From: Psychrobacillus sp042944905
Lineage (GTDB): Bacteria > Bacillota > Bacilli > Bacillales_A > Planococcaceae
NCBI RefSeq assembly: GCF_042944905.1
Contig: NZ_CP168496.1
Location: 3,348,001-3,412,000 of the forward strand
Direction of reading: 5' to 3'
Length of the DNA: 64,000 nt
In this document: positions 8,306-17,849 of the stretch, one piece after another
How the letters are laid out: each line of letters starts with the position of its first letter
Numbering within the stretch: position 1 is the first letter of the stretch
Notes under the pieces: model-generated
The model's database searches: none
Told to the model about the DNA's origin: nothing
What the model saw: only the letters and a program-made list of their open reading frames with translations
Program-made: the position numbers and the translations under genes

Positions 8306-9383
8306 GAATTAATACCTGTTCTTGGAACATTTGTGGAAGTTGCTTTGTTGTCTCTTCCCATGCTTTTTGATCGCCAACAGGTTTCGCATTTGCGTACATA
8401 CTTTGCGGTAATAGTAGAGCTTCCACTTCCGAAGATAGCTTTACATTTTCACGAATTGGACGGGCATATCCTTTTGCAAGATTTTCTTGTCCCGCATCCG
8501 ATAATATATACTCACGTGTTAACATTGCGGCATGTGGATTTTTCGCATATTTATTAATGACAGTTGCATAACCAGAAGTAACAGAACCTTCTTTTGGAAT
8601 CACGACATCAAAACGAGACTCGTCAATTTGACTACGGTAACCTAATGTATTAAAGTCCCAAAGAATCGCTACATCGATTTCCCCTTTTTCTAAATTCGCT
8701 ACAGTAGGATCTCCTTTAAAGCGACCTTGTTTCGCAAGCTCTGCAAAGAAATCAATACCAGGTTGAATATTCTTCTCGTCCCCGCCATAAGCCATCGCAG
8801 CTGCTAAAACGGCAAACTGTGCTTGGCTCGCTGTTAACGCATCCCCGATACTTACTACATAATCCCCATTTTTAATATCATCCCAAGATTTTGGAGGATT
8901 TTTTACATTATTTTTATCTGTTAAAAAGGCAATAGTGCCCGTATATCCAACAATCCAATGACCCTCATCGTCTTTTGCCCAGTCCGGTATGTCATCCCAA
9001 TAAGATGTTTTATAAGCTAAAGTTAAATCTTTGTCTTTTGCAATCGGTCCAAAAGCAATCCCTACGTCACCAATATCAGCAGTCGCATCCTTTTTCTCTG
9101 CTTCAAACTTCGCTAGTTCTTCCGCACTCGACATATCCGTATCCGTATGCTTCAAATTATAATCCGTTCCAATTTCTTGCCACGTTTCTACCCAGTTCGC
9201 CCAAGAGTCAGGCATCCCAACCGAGTTGATAGCACCTTCTTTTTTTGCTTTTGCCGTAATGTCAGCGAGCGATAAATCATTCCCATTGACCGTTGTTCCA
9301 TCTGAACTATTCGAACAAGCTGCTAAAAGGGATAAACTTAACACACCAACCAAGCTTTTTTTCCAGACACGTTTCAAAGACAT
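8295..9383 (-). CDS. ABC transporter substrate-binding lipoprotein
   Basis: A 362-residue secreted binding protein. The N-terminus has a lysine-rich start, a hydrophobic core and the lipobox LLAAC (Cys about 23), so it is anchored outside the membrane. The fold resembles the iron/polyamine/thiamine/aminoethylphosphonate group of binding proteins (PotD/AfuA-like). It is the first gene of the operon; its ATG has GGAGG nine bases upstream. With an intracellular phosphatase and a PHP enzyme downstream, an organophosphate or phosphonate ligand is the best guess. Confidence 0.87.
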   Translation of the reverse strand: MSLKRVWKKSLVGVLSLSLLAACSNSSDGTTVNGNDLSLADITAKAKKEGAINSVGMPDSWANWVETWQEIGTDYNLKHTDTDMSSAEELAKFEAEKKDATADIGDVGIAFGPIAKDKDLTLAYKTSYWDDIPDWAKDDEGHWIVGYTGTIAFLTDKNNVKNPPKSWDDIKNGDYVVSIGDALTASQAQFAVLAAAMAYGGDEKNIQPGIDFFAELAKQGRFKGDPTVANLEKGEIDVAILWDFNTLGYRSQIDESRFDVVIPKEGSVTSGYATVINKYAKNPHAAMLTREYILSDAGQENLAKGYARPIRENVKLSSEVEALLLPQSMYANAKPVGDQKAWEETTKQLPQMFQEQVLIHVK

Positions 9384-9657
9384 TAATGAGAACCTCCATT
9401 TGTTTGTGTTTGTATTAATTTGCTTACATTAATAACTTTATAAATTAATAATTAAGCACGTGTGGATGAGTTGATAAAATTACGTAAAGATTACAGATAG
9501 ATTGTAAATACAAGCTACTAGATTAAGATAGTTTATGCATACTTCATCTTCCATTATGCAAGATAAAAATTAATTTAAATAAAGACTGATAAACAGATAG
9601 TAAACACCTCTAAATGAACGTATTCGCTACTCGAAAAGTGGCGTACTCTTACATTTT

Positions 9658-9790
9658 ATGGCTGTTCGAGACCAATTGTGCATTAACCGAGACCAGTTTA
9701 CTAGGAGGCGAGACCAACTCCAGCATAACCGCAACCAATTCATCACATTCCGAGACCAATTCCAAATCAAACGCTACCAGGTCTATAACG
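9658..9790. repeat. 21-bp-period GAGACC tandem repeat, copy B (left of the Wadjet operon)
   Basis: At least six units start at exact 21-base steps (9667, 9688, 9709, 9730, 9751, 9772). The core is CGAGACCAATT with decay towards the right. The array begins with ATGGCTGTTCGAGACCAATT, the same head as the other copies. One frame reads as a heptad RDQ repeat and another as an ETN repeat. These look like by-products of the period and not real proteins. The rest of 9384-9854 shows nothing recognisable apart from the promoter region expected for the two divergent operons. Confidence 0.8.
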
Positions 9791-9854
9791 ACAGCTACTA
9801 CATTTCGCTCCATATATATCCCAATCTCATGCTATACTGGAAGAAAAATAGGGG

Positions 9855-10880
9855 ATGACTCCAGTGGAACAAAAATTACTAAACTACCTATTAACATCAA
9901 AATTAAAAACAATTAAACTGGACGAATTGGAAAAACTAGCTACTGGAATAACTGACTATGCCCAGTTTGCACAAGACATATTAAACTTAGAGCAAGGCGG
10001 AATACTAAAACGTATAAAATCCCATGGAGAAAATTACAAAAGCCCATCTTTAGCATTTACGTATCGCATAAACCACAACCAAATGAAGCAAGAACTACAG
10101 TTAGCGATTAAAGTGGCCAAGCTGTCTTTTCATCCAGACATGTACTTGGAATCATACTTTCGACTTCCTATTTCGCAATGGATTGAAGACTATCCGATGC
10201 TCGAGAAGATAAATTTATACTTGCAACACATTGGTTGTATAACGGAATATGCACCCGCTCCTGAACGTTCGTTTGAAATAGTCGGCGATGAAAAATGGAT
10301 TACTGAGGGACAAGGAAAAGAATTACTAGAACGTATTCAATTATGGGATAAGCTGCTAATCATCCCTGTCGCTGATCCATTAATGTTTGCTGTAAATCCG
10401 AAGATGTTTCAAGAACCTCATCATCACCATTTAATAGTAGAAAATAAAACAACTTATCAAGGACTACTCCCAGCACTTGAAGAAAGTAACTTTACGTCAC
10501 TCATTTATGGGAGCGGTAAAAAAATTATTAAAAGCATTGAGAATTTTGATTACCAGTTACCACTTCCACAAGCTACACATACATTTTTTTACTTTGGGGA
10601 CGTTGATCTCGAAGGCACTTTGATTTGGTACTTATTATCCAAAAAAAAAGCTGTGAAACCTGCACTTCCTTTTTACGAACAATGTTTTCAAAACAACTAC
10701 GCTATCGGTAAGCAAAATCATATTCAAAATACAGAAGCCGTCGCTAACTTTATCGCTCATTTTCAACCGTCCCAACAGCACCATATGCTAGAAATGTTTC
10801 AAAATGGAGGCTATTACCCACAAGAAATTTTAAAAGGAAGAGAACTACAACAAATTTGGAGGGATTCCATATGGACGTAA
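9855..10880 (+). CDS. jetD: Wadjet system nuclease subunit JetD
   Basis: A 341-residue protein matching JetD, the Toprim (topoisomerase VI-like) nuclease that cuts DNA on which the Wadjet SMC motor has stalled. The catalytic Toprim signature is visible as LIVENKTTYQ (Glu 196) and FYFGDVDLEG (Asp 249 and Asp 251). The N-terminal half is probably the helical/winged-helix dimer arm. It is the first gene of the operon and overlaps jetA by 10 bases. The ATG at 9855 follows a weak site; a GTG three codons later is an alternative. Confidence 0.85.
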   Translation: MTPVEQKLLNYLLTSKLKTIKLDELEKLATGITDYAQFAQDILNLEQGGILKRIKSHGENYKSPSLAFTYRINHNQMKQELQLAIKVAKLSFHPDMYLESYFRLPISQWIEDYPMLEKINLYLQHIGCITEYAPAPERSFEIVGDEKWITEGQGKELLERIQLWDKLLIIPVADPLMFAVNPKMFQEPHHHHLIVENKTTYQGLLPALEESNFTSLIYGSGKKIIKSIENFDYQLPLPQATHTFFYFGDVDLEGTLIWYLLSKKKAVKPALPFYEQCFQNNYAIGKQNHIQNTEAVANFIAHFQPSQQHHMLEMFQNGGYYPQEILKGRELQQIWRDSIWT

Positions 10881-12373
10881 TGGAAATAATGAGTGGTTAT
10901 CGTGAACGATATGCCCGAATCGCGTTATTTGAACCTTTACAAGAACTTGACAGGAAAAAACAAGTAGACGAACGTGGCAAACAAATTGATATGAAGGGAC
11001 TAGGTTTGCTGTCGCTCTTGTTTTTCTTTGAACAAAAACTTATGCGAAATACCAAAGCAGGGGTCAAGGAACTTGCCCAATTCTTACAGCAAGCAACCAA
11101 CAAACAATATGAGCTACAAATCAAGCCGTTTGAGGAAGTGAGCAGAACCATTATACATACATTTCGCCCTGCATCCGGAAAAAAAGTACAAGTCCAATTT
11201 TTAAATTGGGAAGCCTCACTCGAGGAAACGATTCAATTTTCTTATCTAAAAGCGAATACTTTTGATGTCAAAACCAATTCGCAATATTATTCATTAGATG
11301 AGGATGGGCTAGAGCTTGTTTTTGCCACAAAGGAATTCTATAGTGAATTTCAACTATCGATTAACCAGCTCGTCCTGCGAAAACAATTAGAAAAAGGTGA
11401 ATTTAAAGGGGCTTTACGTCAAATCAATGAAATGAGGATCGATGTAGAATCATTAGAAGAGCGAATTGTGAAATTAAGCCATGAAATCAAGCGAAACATT
11501 ATTTCTGAAGAGACATTTTCACGTTATGAAAAGCTGCTCGAAGATATTTTATTTCGCCTTAAACTTGAAAATGAAGAATTCCAAGAGCTACATGAATTTG
11601 TAAAAGAAACAAAGGAACGCCTTTACTACAAAGATCACACAAAAAAAGAACGAGAAACGTATATACTTGTTCTCGAAATTTCCAAGCAGCTTGATGAAGT
11701 GCATGCGCATCATACATCGCTTTTGCAAAAAAGTATCGATTTAAAAAACACTGCTTTACAAGCTGCGGAAGAGTCCCTTTATTATGTTGGCATCGACTCT
11801 TTTAATTTTGATCAAGATATTACGTCTCGTATAATTAGCGCGCCACTTCCTCTAGAATCGATGAAAGGTCTGCTCGATCCTTTTTTGTCTATTCAACAGA
11901 CAAAGCAATGGTCGCTAGGTACGATATTCGCGGAGCAAAATTTACGTGAACAGCGAGAAACCTCCTCTGACGAAGGATTTATGGAAGTAAACGAAAATGA
12001 AAATAAGCAATACCAAGAAAAAGTATCGGCAATATACACTTATATTATGGAATTATTAGTGACTGAACTGGAAGAAAAGCAAATGATAACATTACAACAA
12101 TTAATAGATTCAATCCAAATATCTGAACAAACTACCATATTGCAAACTCGTTATTTTTATGACTTTTTCCTTTTATTACACCAACGTTCACCTATCCAAC
12201 AAGACGCGAACGTGGAAGAGGAAGAATCTACTCACCTATTAGATGGAGTAAAAAATCTACTTGGAAAAAAAGTTCTAACCGTCCTCGAAATGTCAGGAGT
12301 CCTTCATCCGGACACACGATACTCAATACAAAATATGCAAATTTTCATAGGAGGGCAAACGGATGCATTATGA
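10871..12373 (+). CDS. jetA: Wadjet system kleisin-like subunit JetA
   Basis: A 500-residue protein placed where JetA-type kleisins lie in Wadjet operons. It has a helical N-terminal domain, long charged helices with coiled-coil character around residues 190-300 and an acidic C-terminal region. The ATG at 10871 is preceded by GGAGGG; an upstream in-frame TTG at 10856 lies in the ribosome site itself and is rejected. It overlaps jetD by 10 bases and jetB by 11. Assignment rests on operon position, size and overall character; sequence motifs in this subunit are weak. Confidence 0.78.
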   Translation: MDVMEIMSGYRERYARIALFEPLQELDRKKQVDERGKQIDMKGLGLLSLLFFFEQKLMRNTKAGVKELAQFLQQATNKQYELQIKPFEEVSRTIIHTFRPASGKKVQVQFLNWEASLEETIQFSYLKANTFDVKTNSQYYSLDEDGLELVFATKEFYSEFQLSINQLVLRKQLEKGEFKGALRQINEMRIDVESLEERIVKLSHEIKRNIISEETFSRYEKLLEDILFRLKLENEEFQELHEFVKETKERLYYKDHTKKERETYILVLEISKQLDEVHAHHTSLLQKSIDLKNTALQAAEESLYYVGIDSFNFDQDITSRIISAPLPLESMKGLLDPFLSIQQTKQWSLGTIFAEQNLREQRETSSDEGFMEVNENENKQYQEKVSAIYTYIMELLVTELEEKQMITLQQLIDSIQISEQTTILQTRYFYDFFLLLHQRSPIQQDANVEEEESTHLLDGVKNLLGKKVLTVLEMSGVLHPDTRYSIQNMQIFIGGQTDAL

Positions 12374-13124
12374 TGAAATGACCGTTATGAAAGCATTTGA
12401 ATTATATAAAACACTCATCTTAAACGGGGTAGTTGAAAAATCGTATTTGCATGAATACAATGCTGACGAATATGTACGTGGACTTGTGGACCGTTTTGCG
12501 CAAGAAGTGGATTGTGTCACCCTCACTGTGGGAGACCAACTATTTATGATTCCGAAGACAAAGCTGTCTCCTTTTCATGTGAACAATGACTTTCTAAAGC
12601 GCACTTATCTGAAAACGTCGGCAACAAATGCTGATTTGTATCTTCTCTATTTCGCTACTATTGTATTAATCGGTGAATTTTACGACAGCTATCACTCCAA
12701 GGAACCAACACGTGACTTTATTGGTCTTGATGCATGGGTATTAGCGGTTCAAAAACGAATAGATACGTTAAAAGAACATTCCACAGAAGAATTAAAAGCT
12801 TTTGAGGGAGAATTTTCCTATAACTGGATTGCTATAATTGAAAAATGGGATGCAATGGATGATTTAAAAGAACAAGCGAAAAAACAAACTGGAAACACGA
12901 TAAGTCGTTTAAGTTTTCTAGATACTGTTAAACGATTTCTACTCGATCAATCCCTCATTGAGGAAATAGGAAACAATGAAATAACGATTTCTGAAAAAGC
13001 GAAAACAATTGTGCAACGTTACTTTATGGATTTAGATTACAACCGCGGCATTTTGGAATTTCTTTATGAGTTAGAAGCACATAAAAAGGAGGTACAAAAG
13101 GATGCCATCGATCTCGAAGATTAG
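12363..13124 (+). CDS. jetB: Wadjet system JetB-like (KITE/MukE-type) subunit
   Basis: A 253-residue helical protein without catalytic motifs, between jetA and jetC. In Wadjet complexes this position is filled by the small winged-helix subunit that binds the kleisin and regulates DNA loading. The C-terminal part (TVKRFLLDQSLIEEIGNNEI, then a YFMDLDYNRG segment) looks like winged helices. The start ATG has GGAGGG behind it and overlaps jetA by 11 bases. The stop lies 23 bases inside jetC. It belongs to a divergent family seen in non-type-I systems. Confidence 0.75.
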   Translation: MHYDEMTVMKAFELYKTLILNGVVEKSYLHEYNADEYVRGLVDRFAQEVDCVTLTVGDQLFMIPKTKLSPFHVNNDFLKRTYLKTSATNADLYLLYFATIVLIGEFYDSYHSKEPTRDFIGLDAWVLAVQKRIDTLKEHSTEELKAFEGEFSYNWIAIIEKWDAMDDLKEQAKKQTGNTISRLSFLDTVKRFLLDQSLIEEIGNNEITISEKAKTIVQRYFMDLDYNRGILEFLYELEAHKKEVQKDAIDLED

Positions 13125-16100
13125 ATTTACGAACATTATTTATGAGGATGGGCAAAAACGATATAATGACGAAACTTTTCTATTTGATGGACATAACGGC
13201 GCAATTGTACTTGAAAATGGTGGTGGAAAGACTGTTTTTATTCAAACAGCTATTCAAGCAGTTCTCCCCAATACAGAACTTGCAAACAGGAAAATAAAAG
13301 ACACGCTAAAACTAGAAGAAGCACCTGCCCATATTGCCATTGAGTGGATTTTAAATGAACGACCACGTCGATATGCGCTAACATGCGTTTCCCTATTTTT
13401 AACTAAACATGGCATTGATTCGTATAAGTACGTCTATGAATATGCAGAAAACGACAAGCATTCCATCGAAGAAATTCCATTTGTCCGTACATTTAATGGA
13501 AAAAACCGCCCTGCAGATCGTGGAGAGATACAAGAATACTATAGTGGCATGGTTCAAAACCACTTACATGCCAAAACTTTTGACTCAAAAAAGAGTTACA
13601 CAACTTATCTAGAGGAAACATTTCACATTATCCCGTCTGAATGGGATAGCATTGTGAAGATTAATAGCTCTGAAGGAGGTGTGGAAGCATTTTTTGACGA
13701 ATGCAAAACAACGGGTCAGCTTTTTGACCGTTTACTCATTCCGACCGTGGAAGATTCAATGACAGGCTTTCAAAAAGACGGGTTTGCTGAAATCTTTGAA
13801 AACCACTTAAGCAGTTTCAAACGATATAAACAGTTAAAAGAAAAGATCGAAGAATACGAACATATTAAGCGACGAGTCGAAGTGTATGTAAAAAGCTTTG
13901 AAAAATTAGACGACCAAGTACAAGCATATACCGCAATGAGAGAGCAAACGAAAAGCTTGTGGCAACTTAGTAAGCAGCGAGAACACGAAACAAAGTTAAA
14001 ACTTGAACAGGTGAATGAAAAACTTCAGCAATTAGAGAGTAGACATCACCTTTTAGTACAAAAAGAACAATCCTATAAAATTTCTGTAGAAGAAGAAAAT
14101 CTTCGAGCAATCCAAGAAATTCTCGAAAAAGTAGTGGAACAACAAGTCAGTCACGAGAAAAAAATAGCTACTGAAAACAACCTTTACCAATCGTTAAAAT
14201 TAGCAGATTACCACAAAGAAGTTCAAACAGAAAAAGACCGCAAAACCATGCGAAAACAGAAACTATTCGAATTAGACCAATCCATTGATACAACTGAAAT
14301 ATTAGATGCGCTATATATGTTAGAACAAGAAATACACGGTTATTTTAACGAACTGGAGGAAAAATTAACAAAAGAAATACAAGAAATTACCTACGAACAG
14401 CAAGCACAACTAACGTTGGTTGAAAAAGAACAAGCAGAACAACGAGAAAAGTTAGGAATCCAACAACAGCTTATCCAACAAGAAACAAAAAAACAAACCA
14501 TTATCGACCACAATAATAAAGCAATGCAGGCAATGGAATTAGAATTATTAGCAGATCCAAAAAACGAAACAATTGAGCAACAACAAAAATTTTGGATGAA
14601 CAAAAGACAGCAACTCGACGAACAAAATGTACAACTTATCGAAAGAAATAAACAAATAAAACAACAGCAACAAACCATTTCCGCATCACTACAACTTGTA
14701 CAAGAAAACATGCAACAAGCACAAATAGACACATCGGCATTACAAACAACACAAGAAAAAATAGATTCAGAACAAATAAAATTAAAATTATTACTCGCAG
14801 AACGCTCTCACCAATGGTTGAACGTAACTTCGGTCTATTTACGACAAGATTCGATTGAAAAGAAGCTGGCCGAGGAACTTGGAAAGCTTTCTAGTTACCA
14901 TGAAAAACTGCTTTACGACGAGCGACTAGCTTCTAGGTTTTCAGATGATTATAGCTACCAAAATTCCTTCTTTGCAGACACATTCTTAGATAAACAGCTA
15001 GAACAATGGAAAAATCAATTCGACTTTCTAGAGACGGGTGTTTCTTATATACAGTCACTCCCAAAAAGCTCGACACTTGTAGAAAAGTATCCGTTTTGGG
15101 CGATGACCTTCATTACAACAACCAAAAATAGAGATGCATTGCAAGAAAAAATCGTACATTATCAACATAAGCTCCAGTTTCCAGTGAATATTTTGACGCT
15201 CGACGAAGCTTCCGCCATTGTTCGTGATGATGTGCATACTTCCGATCACTGGATTTCTCCGAAACATTGGGAGCATAACCTAGATAATAAGGATTTTCAA
15301 AGCTGGAAGGAATCAATGGTTTTATTAGCTGAAACGGCAAAACAAAAACGGCAAGATAACGAAAAACAATTGCAAAGCTGGCAACAACTTCAATTAGTCG
15401 TACAGCAATATTTCACTCAGTATCCGTACCATTACACAAAGGAAATTACAGAAAAACTTGCATTTTCACAAGAGCGCGTTTATCAACTGCGTTCGCAAGA
15501 AAAACAATACCGTGAACAGCTTGAAAAACTTACGCAGGAACTAACCAATAATGCACAACAACAAGAACAAAACAAAGACCATATACACGGATTAGAACAA
15601 GCAATTCAAAAATCACTCAAATATATCGCATTGAAAAAAGAATGCACAGAACTAGAACAAGAAAAATCGTTTGTTCAAACAAAAAAAGAAAAAATCTCCA
15701 AAGAAATTGAGCAACACCAACGAATGATTCATTCTGTTCAAAGTCAGCTCGACCAATTAAAATCGGAAACCCAAATACTGTCCACGCAAATCCAATTTCA
15801 AATTCACGAAAATCGATTATATCAAACCGTAAGAAGCGTTGAGCCTATTTACACGAACAAAAACTTAGAAATACTGGAACAAGCACGGACTGAAAGAAAA
15901 ATGGAATTAGAAGGAATTACAAAAGGTCGAAATGATATCGAAACACATATCCAGCAAGCGGACACAAACATATCACGGCTAAAACAAGAAATTAAACACC
16001 TAGAACTCGAATATCCAGACTTAGGAGAGCCAATCGAGTTCCCACCAAACGGAAGCGTAAAAATGCAACAACTACAAACATCCATACGTGAACATAAACG

Positions 16101-17502
16101 ACTGCTTGTACCAATCATCGTGGAAGCACAACTAAAACAAGCCGAAGTGTATAAACGAAACGGCATTATACAAAATATGAAATCTAACATCCAAGAAATA
16201 CTGACATTCGAAGGGCAACTTTCGCTAATAAAAGAAGAAATAAGCATAGAGAAAAAAGCTTGGAAAGAAGAAAATAAGCATACAAACGAGTCAAAAGAAA
16301 AGTTAGAAAAAGATTCGAAAAACAGCAATGAGATAATTATTGAATTCGAAAAATACGATATGAAACATGGATTCTTAGAAAATACTGTGCATGTAGCTAG
16401 TCTTTCTCCTGACGAAAGCTCCAACTATTTATACAACCAATCGAAACTAGTAAAAGAAAATTTACGTCAACTGGATGAACAACTTGAAAAAGTACAGAAA
16501 GAACAAAAAAGAGTGGAAAAAGAAAAATCTAGTTACATCGAATTTTGCCGTTCAGATATTAGCGATACCCGAATGCGAGAAACCGCTATTCAAGGAATAG
16601 AAAACAAACTTACTTTTTCAGAAGTCCAAAAGTATAAAGAGCTATTAGAAGGAAGAATTACAACTGCGCTCAAATATGCGGAACAAAAAATTCGGACACA
16701 TGATGAAGAGCTAGAACAATTTATCGTTCACATACACACTCATCTCATAAAAATTTCGGACGAATTAAAACTGATTCCGAAAAAAACATCTGTAAAAGTA
16801 GAAAACAATTGGAAACAAATTTTCACTTTCCATATACCAGAGTGGAAAGAAGAAGAAGGAAAATCAAGTGTCCGAGAACATCTTAACTGGTTTCTTCATC
16901 AATTGGATAGAGAAGCCTATACGGATGATCAAGGTCAAACAAGCACGACTAAAGTGAGAAACGATTTAAATAAATGGCTCCATTCCAAACAACTTCTTCA
17001 AGTCGTCATGAAAAATCAAACGATGAAAGTTTTATGTCATAAAGTAACGAACGATAATAAAATTACGAAAGCATCCTACTCTTGGGAACAATCTAATGTA
17101 TGGTCGGGTGGTGAAAAATGGAGTAAAAACATGACACTTTTTTTAGGTCTACTCAATTATGTAGCCGAAAAAAGACAACATATCCAAGCGTCATCCAAGC
17201 TGTATCGTGCAGTTATTATGGACAATCCATTTGGAAAAGCATCTAGTGACCATGTACTAAGCCCAGTATTCTTCATCGCGGAACAACTAGGCTTTCAAAT
17301 TATCGCCTTAACCGCCCATGCAGAAGGAAAATTTCTACGCGACTTTTTCCCGGTCATCTACAGCTGTCGCCTGCGAAACGCTGCCGGTTCCGACAAACAA
17401 ATCATGACCAAAGAAAAAACAATTCAAAACGCCTACTTCCAAGACCACGCGCCTCATTCTCTACAACGTCTTGGAGAAATTGAGCAAATGGAGTTGTTCT
17501 AA
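13102..17502 (+). CDS. jetC: Wadjet system SMC-like ATPase JetC
   Basis: A 1466-residue SMC/MukB-like motor that extrudes DNA loops. The N-terminal head has Walker A LENGGGKT (residues 37-44). Very long Gln/Glu/Lys-rich coiled coils fill roughly residues 260-1200, with a less repetitive middle (about 570-740) that may be the hinge. The C-terminal head has signature WSGGEKWSKN (1334-1343) and a Walker B strand AVIMDNPFGKASS. The residue after the Walker B Asp (1374) is Asn, where most SMC proteins have a catalytic Glu. The ATG is behind AAGGAGG and overlaps jetB by 23 bases, so the four genes form one tightly coupled operon. Confidence 0.9.
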   Translation: MPSISKIRFTNIIYEDGQKRYNDETFLFDGHNGAIVLENGGGKTVFIQTAIQAVLPNTELANRKIKDTLKLEEAPAHIAIEWILNERPRRYALTCVSLFLTKHGIDSYKYVYEYAENDKHSIEEIPFVRTFNGKNRPADRGEIQEYYSGMVQNHLHAKTFDSKKSYTTYLEETFHIIPSEWDSIVKINSSEGGVEAFFDECKTTGQLFDRLLIPTVEDSMTGFQKDGFAEIFENHLSSFKRYKQLKEKIEEYEHIKRRVEVYVKSFEKLDDQVQAYTAMREQTKSLWQLSKQREHETKLKLEQVNEKLQQLESRHHLLVQKEQSYKISVEEENLRAIQEILEKVVEQQVSHEKKIATENNLYQSLKLADYHKEVQTEKDRKTMRKQKLFELDQSIDTTEILDALYMLEQEIHGYFNELEEKLTKEIQEITYEQQAQLTLVEKEQAEQREKLGIQQQLIQQETKKQTIIDHNNKAMQAMELELLADPKNETIEQQQKFWMNKRQQLDEQNVQLIERNKQIKQQQQTISASLQLVQENMQQAQIDTSALQTTQEKIDSEQIKLKLLLAERSHQWLNVTSVYLRQDSIEKKLAEELGKLSSYHEKLLYDERLASRFSDDYSYQNSFFADTFLDKQLEQWKNQFDFLETGVSYIQSLPKSSTLVEKYPFWAMTFITTTKNRDALQEKIVHYQHKLQFPVNILTLDEASAIVRDDVHTSDHWISPKHWEHNLDNKDFQSWKESMVLLAETAKQKRQDNEKQLQSWQQLQLVVQQYFTQYPYHYTKEITEKLAFSQERVYQLRSQEKQYREQLEKLTQELTNNAQQQEQNKDHIHGLEQAIQKSLKYIALKKECTELEQEKSFVQTKKEKISKEIEQHQRMIHSVQSQLDQLKSETQILSTQIQFQIHENRLYQTVRSVEPIYTNKNLEILEQARTERKMELEGITKGRNDIETHIQQADTNISRLKQEIKHLELEYPDLGEPIEFPPNGSVKMQQLQTSIREHKRLLVPIIVEAQLKQAEVYKRNGIIQNMKSNIQEILTFEGQLSLIKEEISIEKKAWKEENKHTNESKEKLEKDSKNSNEIIIEFEKYDMKHGFLENTVHVASLSPDESSNYLYNQSKLVKENLRQLDEQLEKVQKEQKRVEKEKSSYIEFCRSDISDTRMRETAIQGIENKLTFSEVQKYKELLEGRITTALKYAEQKIRTHDEELEQFIVHIHTHLIKISDELKLIPKKTSVKVENNWKQIFTFHIPEWKEEEGKSSVREHLNWFLHQLDREAYTDDQGQTSTTKVRNDLNKWLHSKQLLQVVMKNQTMKVLCHKVTNDNKITKASYSWEQSNVWSGGEKWSKNMTLFLGLLNYVAEKRQHIQASSKLYRAVIMDNPFGKASSDHVLSPVFFIAEQLGFQIIALTAHAEGKFLRDFFPVIYSCRLRNAAGSDKQIMTKEKTIQNAYFQDHAPHSLQRLGEIEQMELF

Positions 17503-17510
17503 ACGAACAA

Positions 17511-17553
17511 AATCCAGCTAAGAAACAGTAAATATCTGCTTCTTAGCTGGATT
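17511..17553 (+). terminator. Intrinsic terminator of the Wadjet operon
   Basis: Perfect 14-base stem AATCCAGCTAAGAA / TTCTTAGCTGGATT followed by TTTAAG. It lies 9 bases after the jetC stop. Confidence 0.9.
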
Positions 17554-17615
17554 TTTAAGTTTAAAAAGGCAATCCAAGCGTAAACACTACTCTCCCTGTT
17601 CCCAGTTTTACAGTA

Positions 17616-17700
17616 TATGGCACTCCGAGACCAGTTTACTCTGTGGCGAGACCAATTCATCCTAAAGCGAGACTACTTCGTTCTCACCCGAGACCAAAAC
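17616..17700. repeat. 21-bp-period GAGACC tandem repeat, copy C (right of the Wadjet operon)
   Basis: Four units at exact 21-base steps (17626, 17647, 17668, 17689), headed by ATGGCACTCCGAGACCAG. The stretch GAGACCAGTTTACT followed by GGCGAGACCAA is nearly identical to the second and third units of the array left of jetD. The operon therefore sits between direct repeats of the same family. Confidence 0.78.
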
Positions 17701-17756
17701 AATAACGTCCTTTTCGATATATAATTCTGTTCATTCAGGTGCATTTATTTATACTA

Positions 17757-17800
17757 AATGGCACTTCGAGACCAATTATGCTGAGCCCGAGACCAAAAGC
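17757..17800. repeat. GAGACC repeat, copy D (2 units)
   Basis: A second head ATGGCACTTCGAGACCAATT with units at 17767 and 17788, again 21 bases apart. It lies between copy C and the convergent purU stop. No terminator for purU was recognised in this stretch. Confidence 0.65.
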
Positions 17801-17849
17801 AAAAAATCTAATACCGAGATACACTATGAACTGGATACTTAAAAACCAC

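Noticed and set aside
9614..9916. Open frames of 100 and 66 codons with ETN or RDQ heptads
   Set aside because: They follow from the 21-base period, lack ribosome sites and have decayed counterparts at the other loci.
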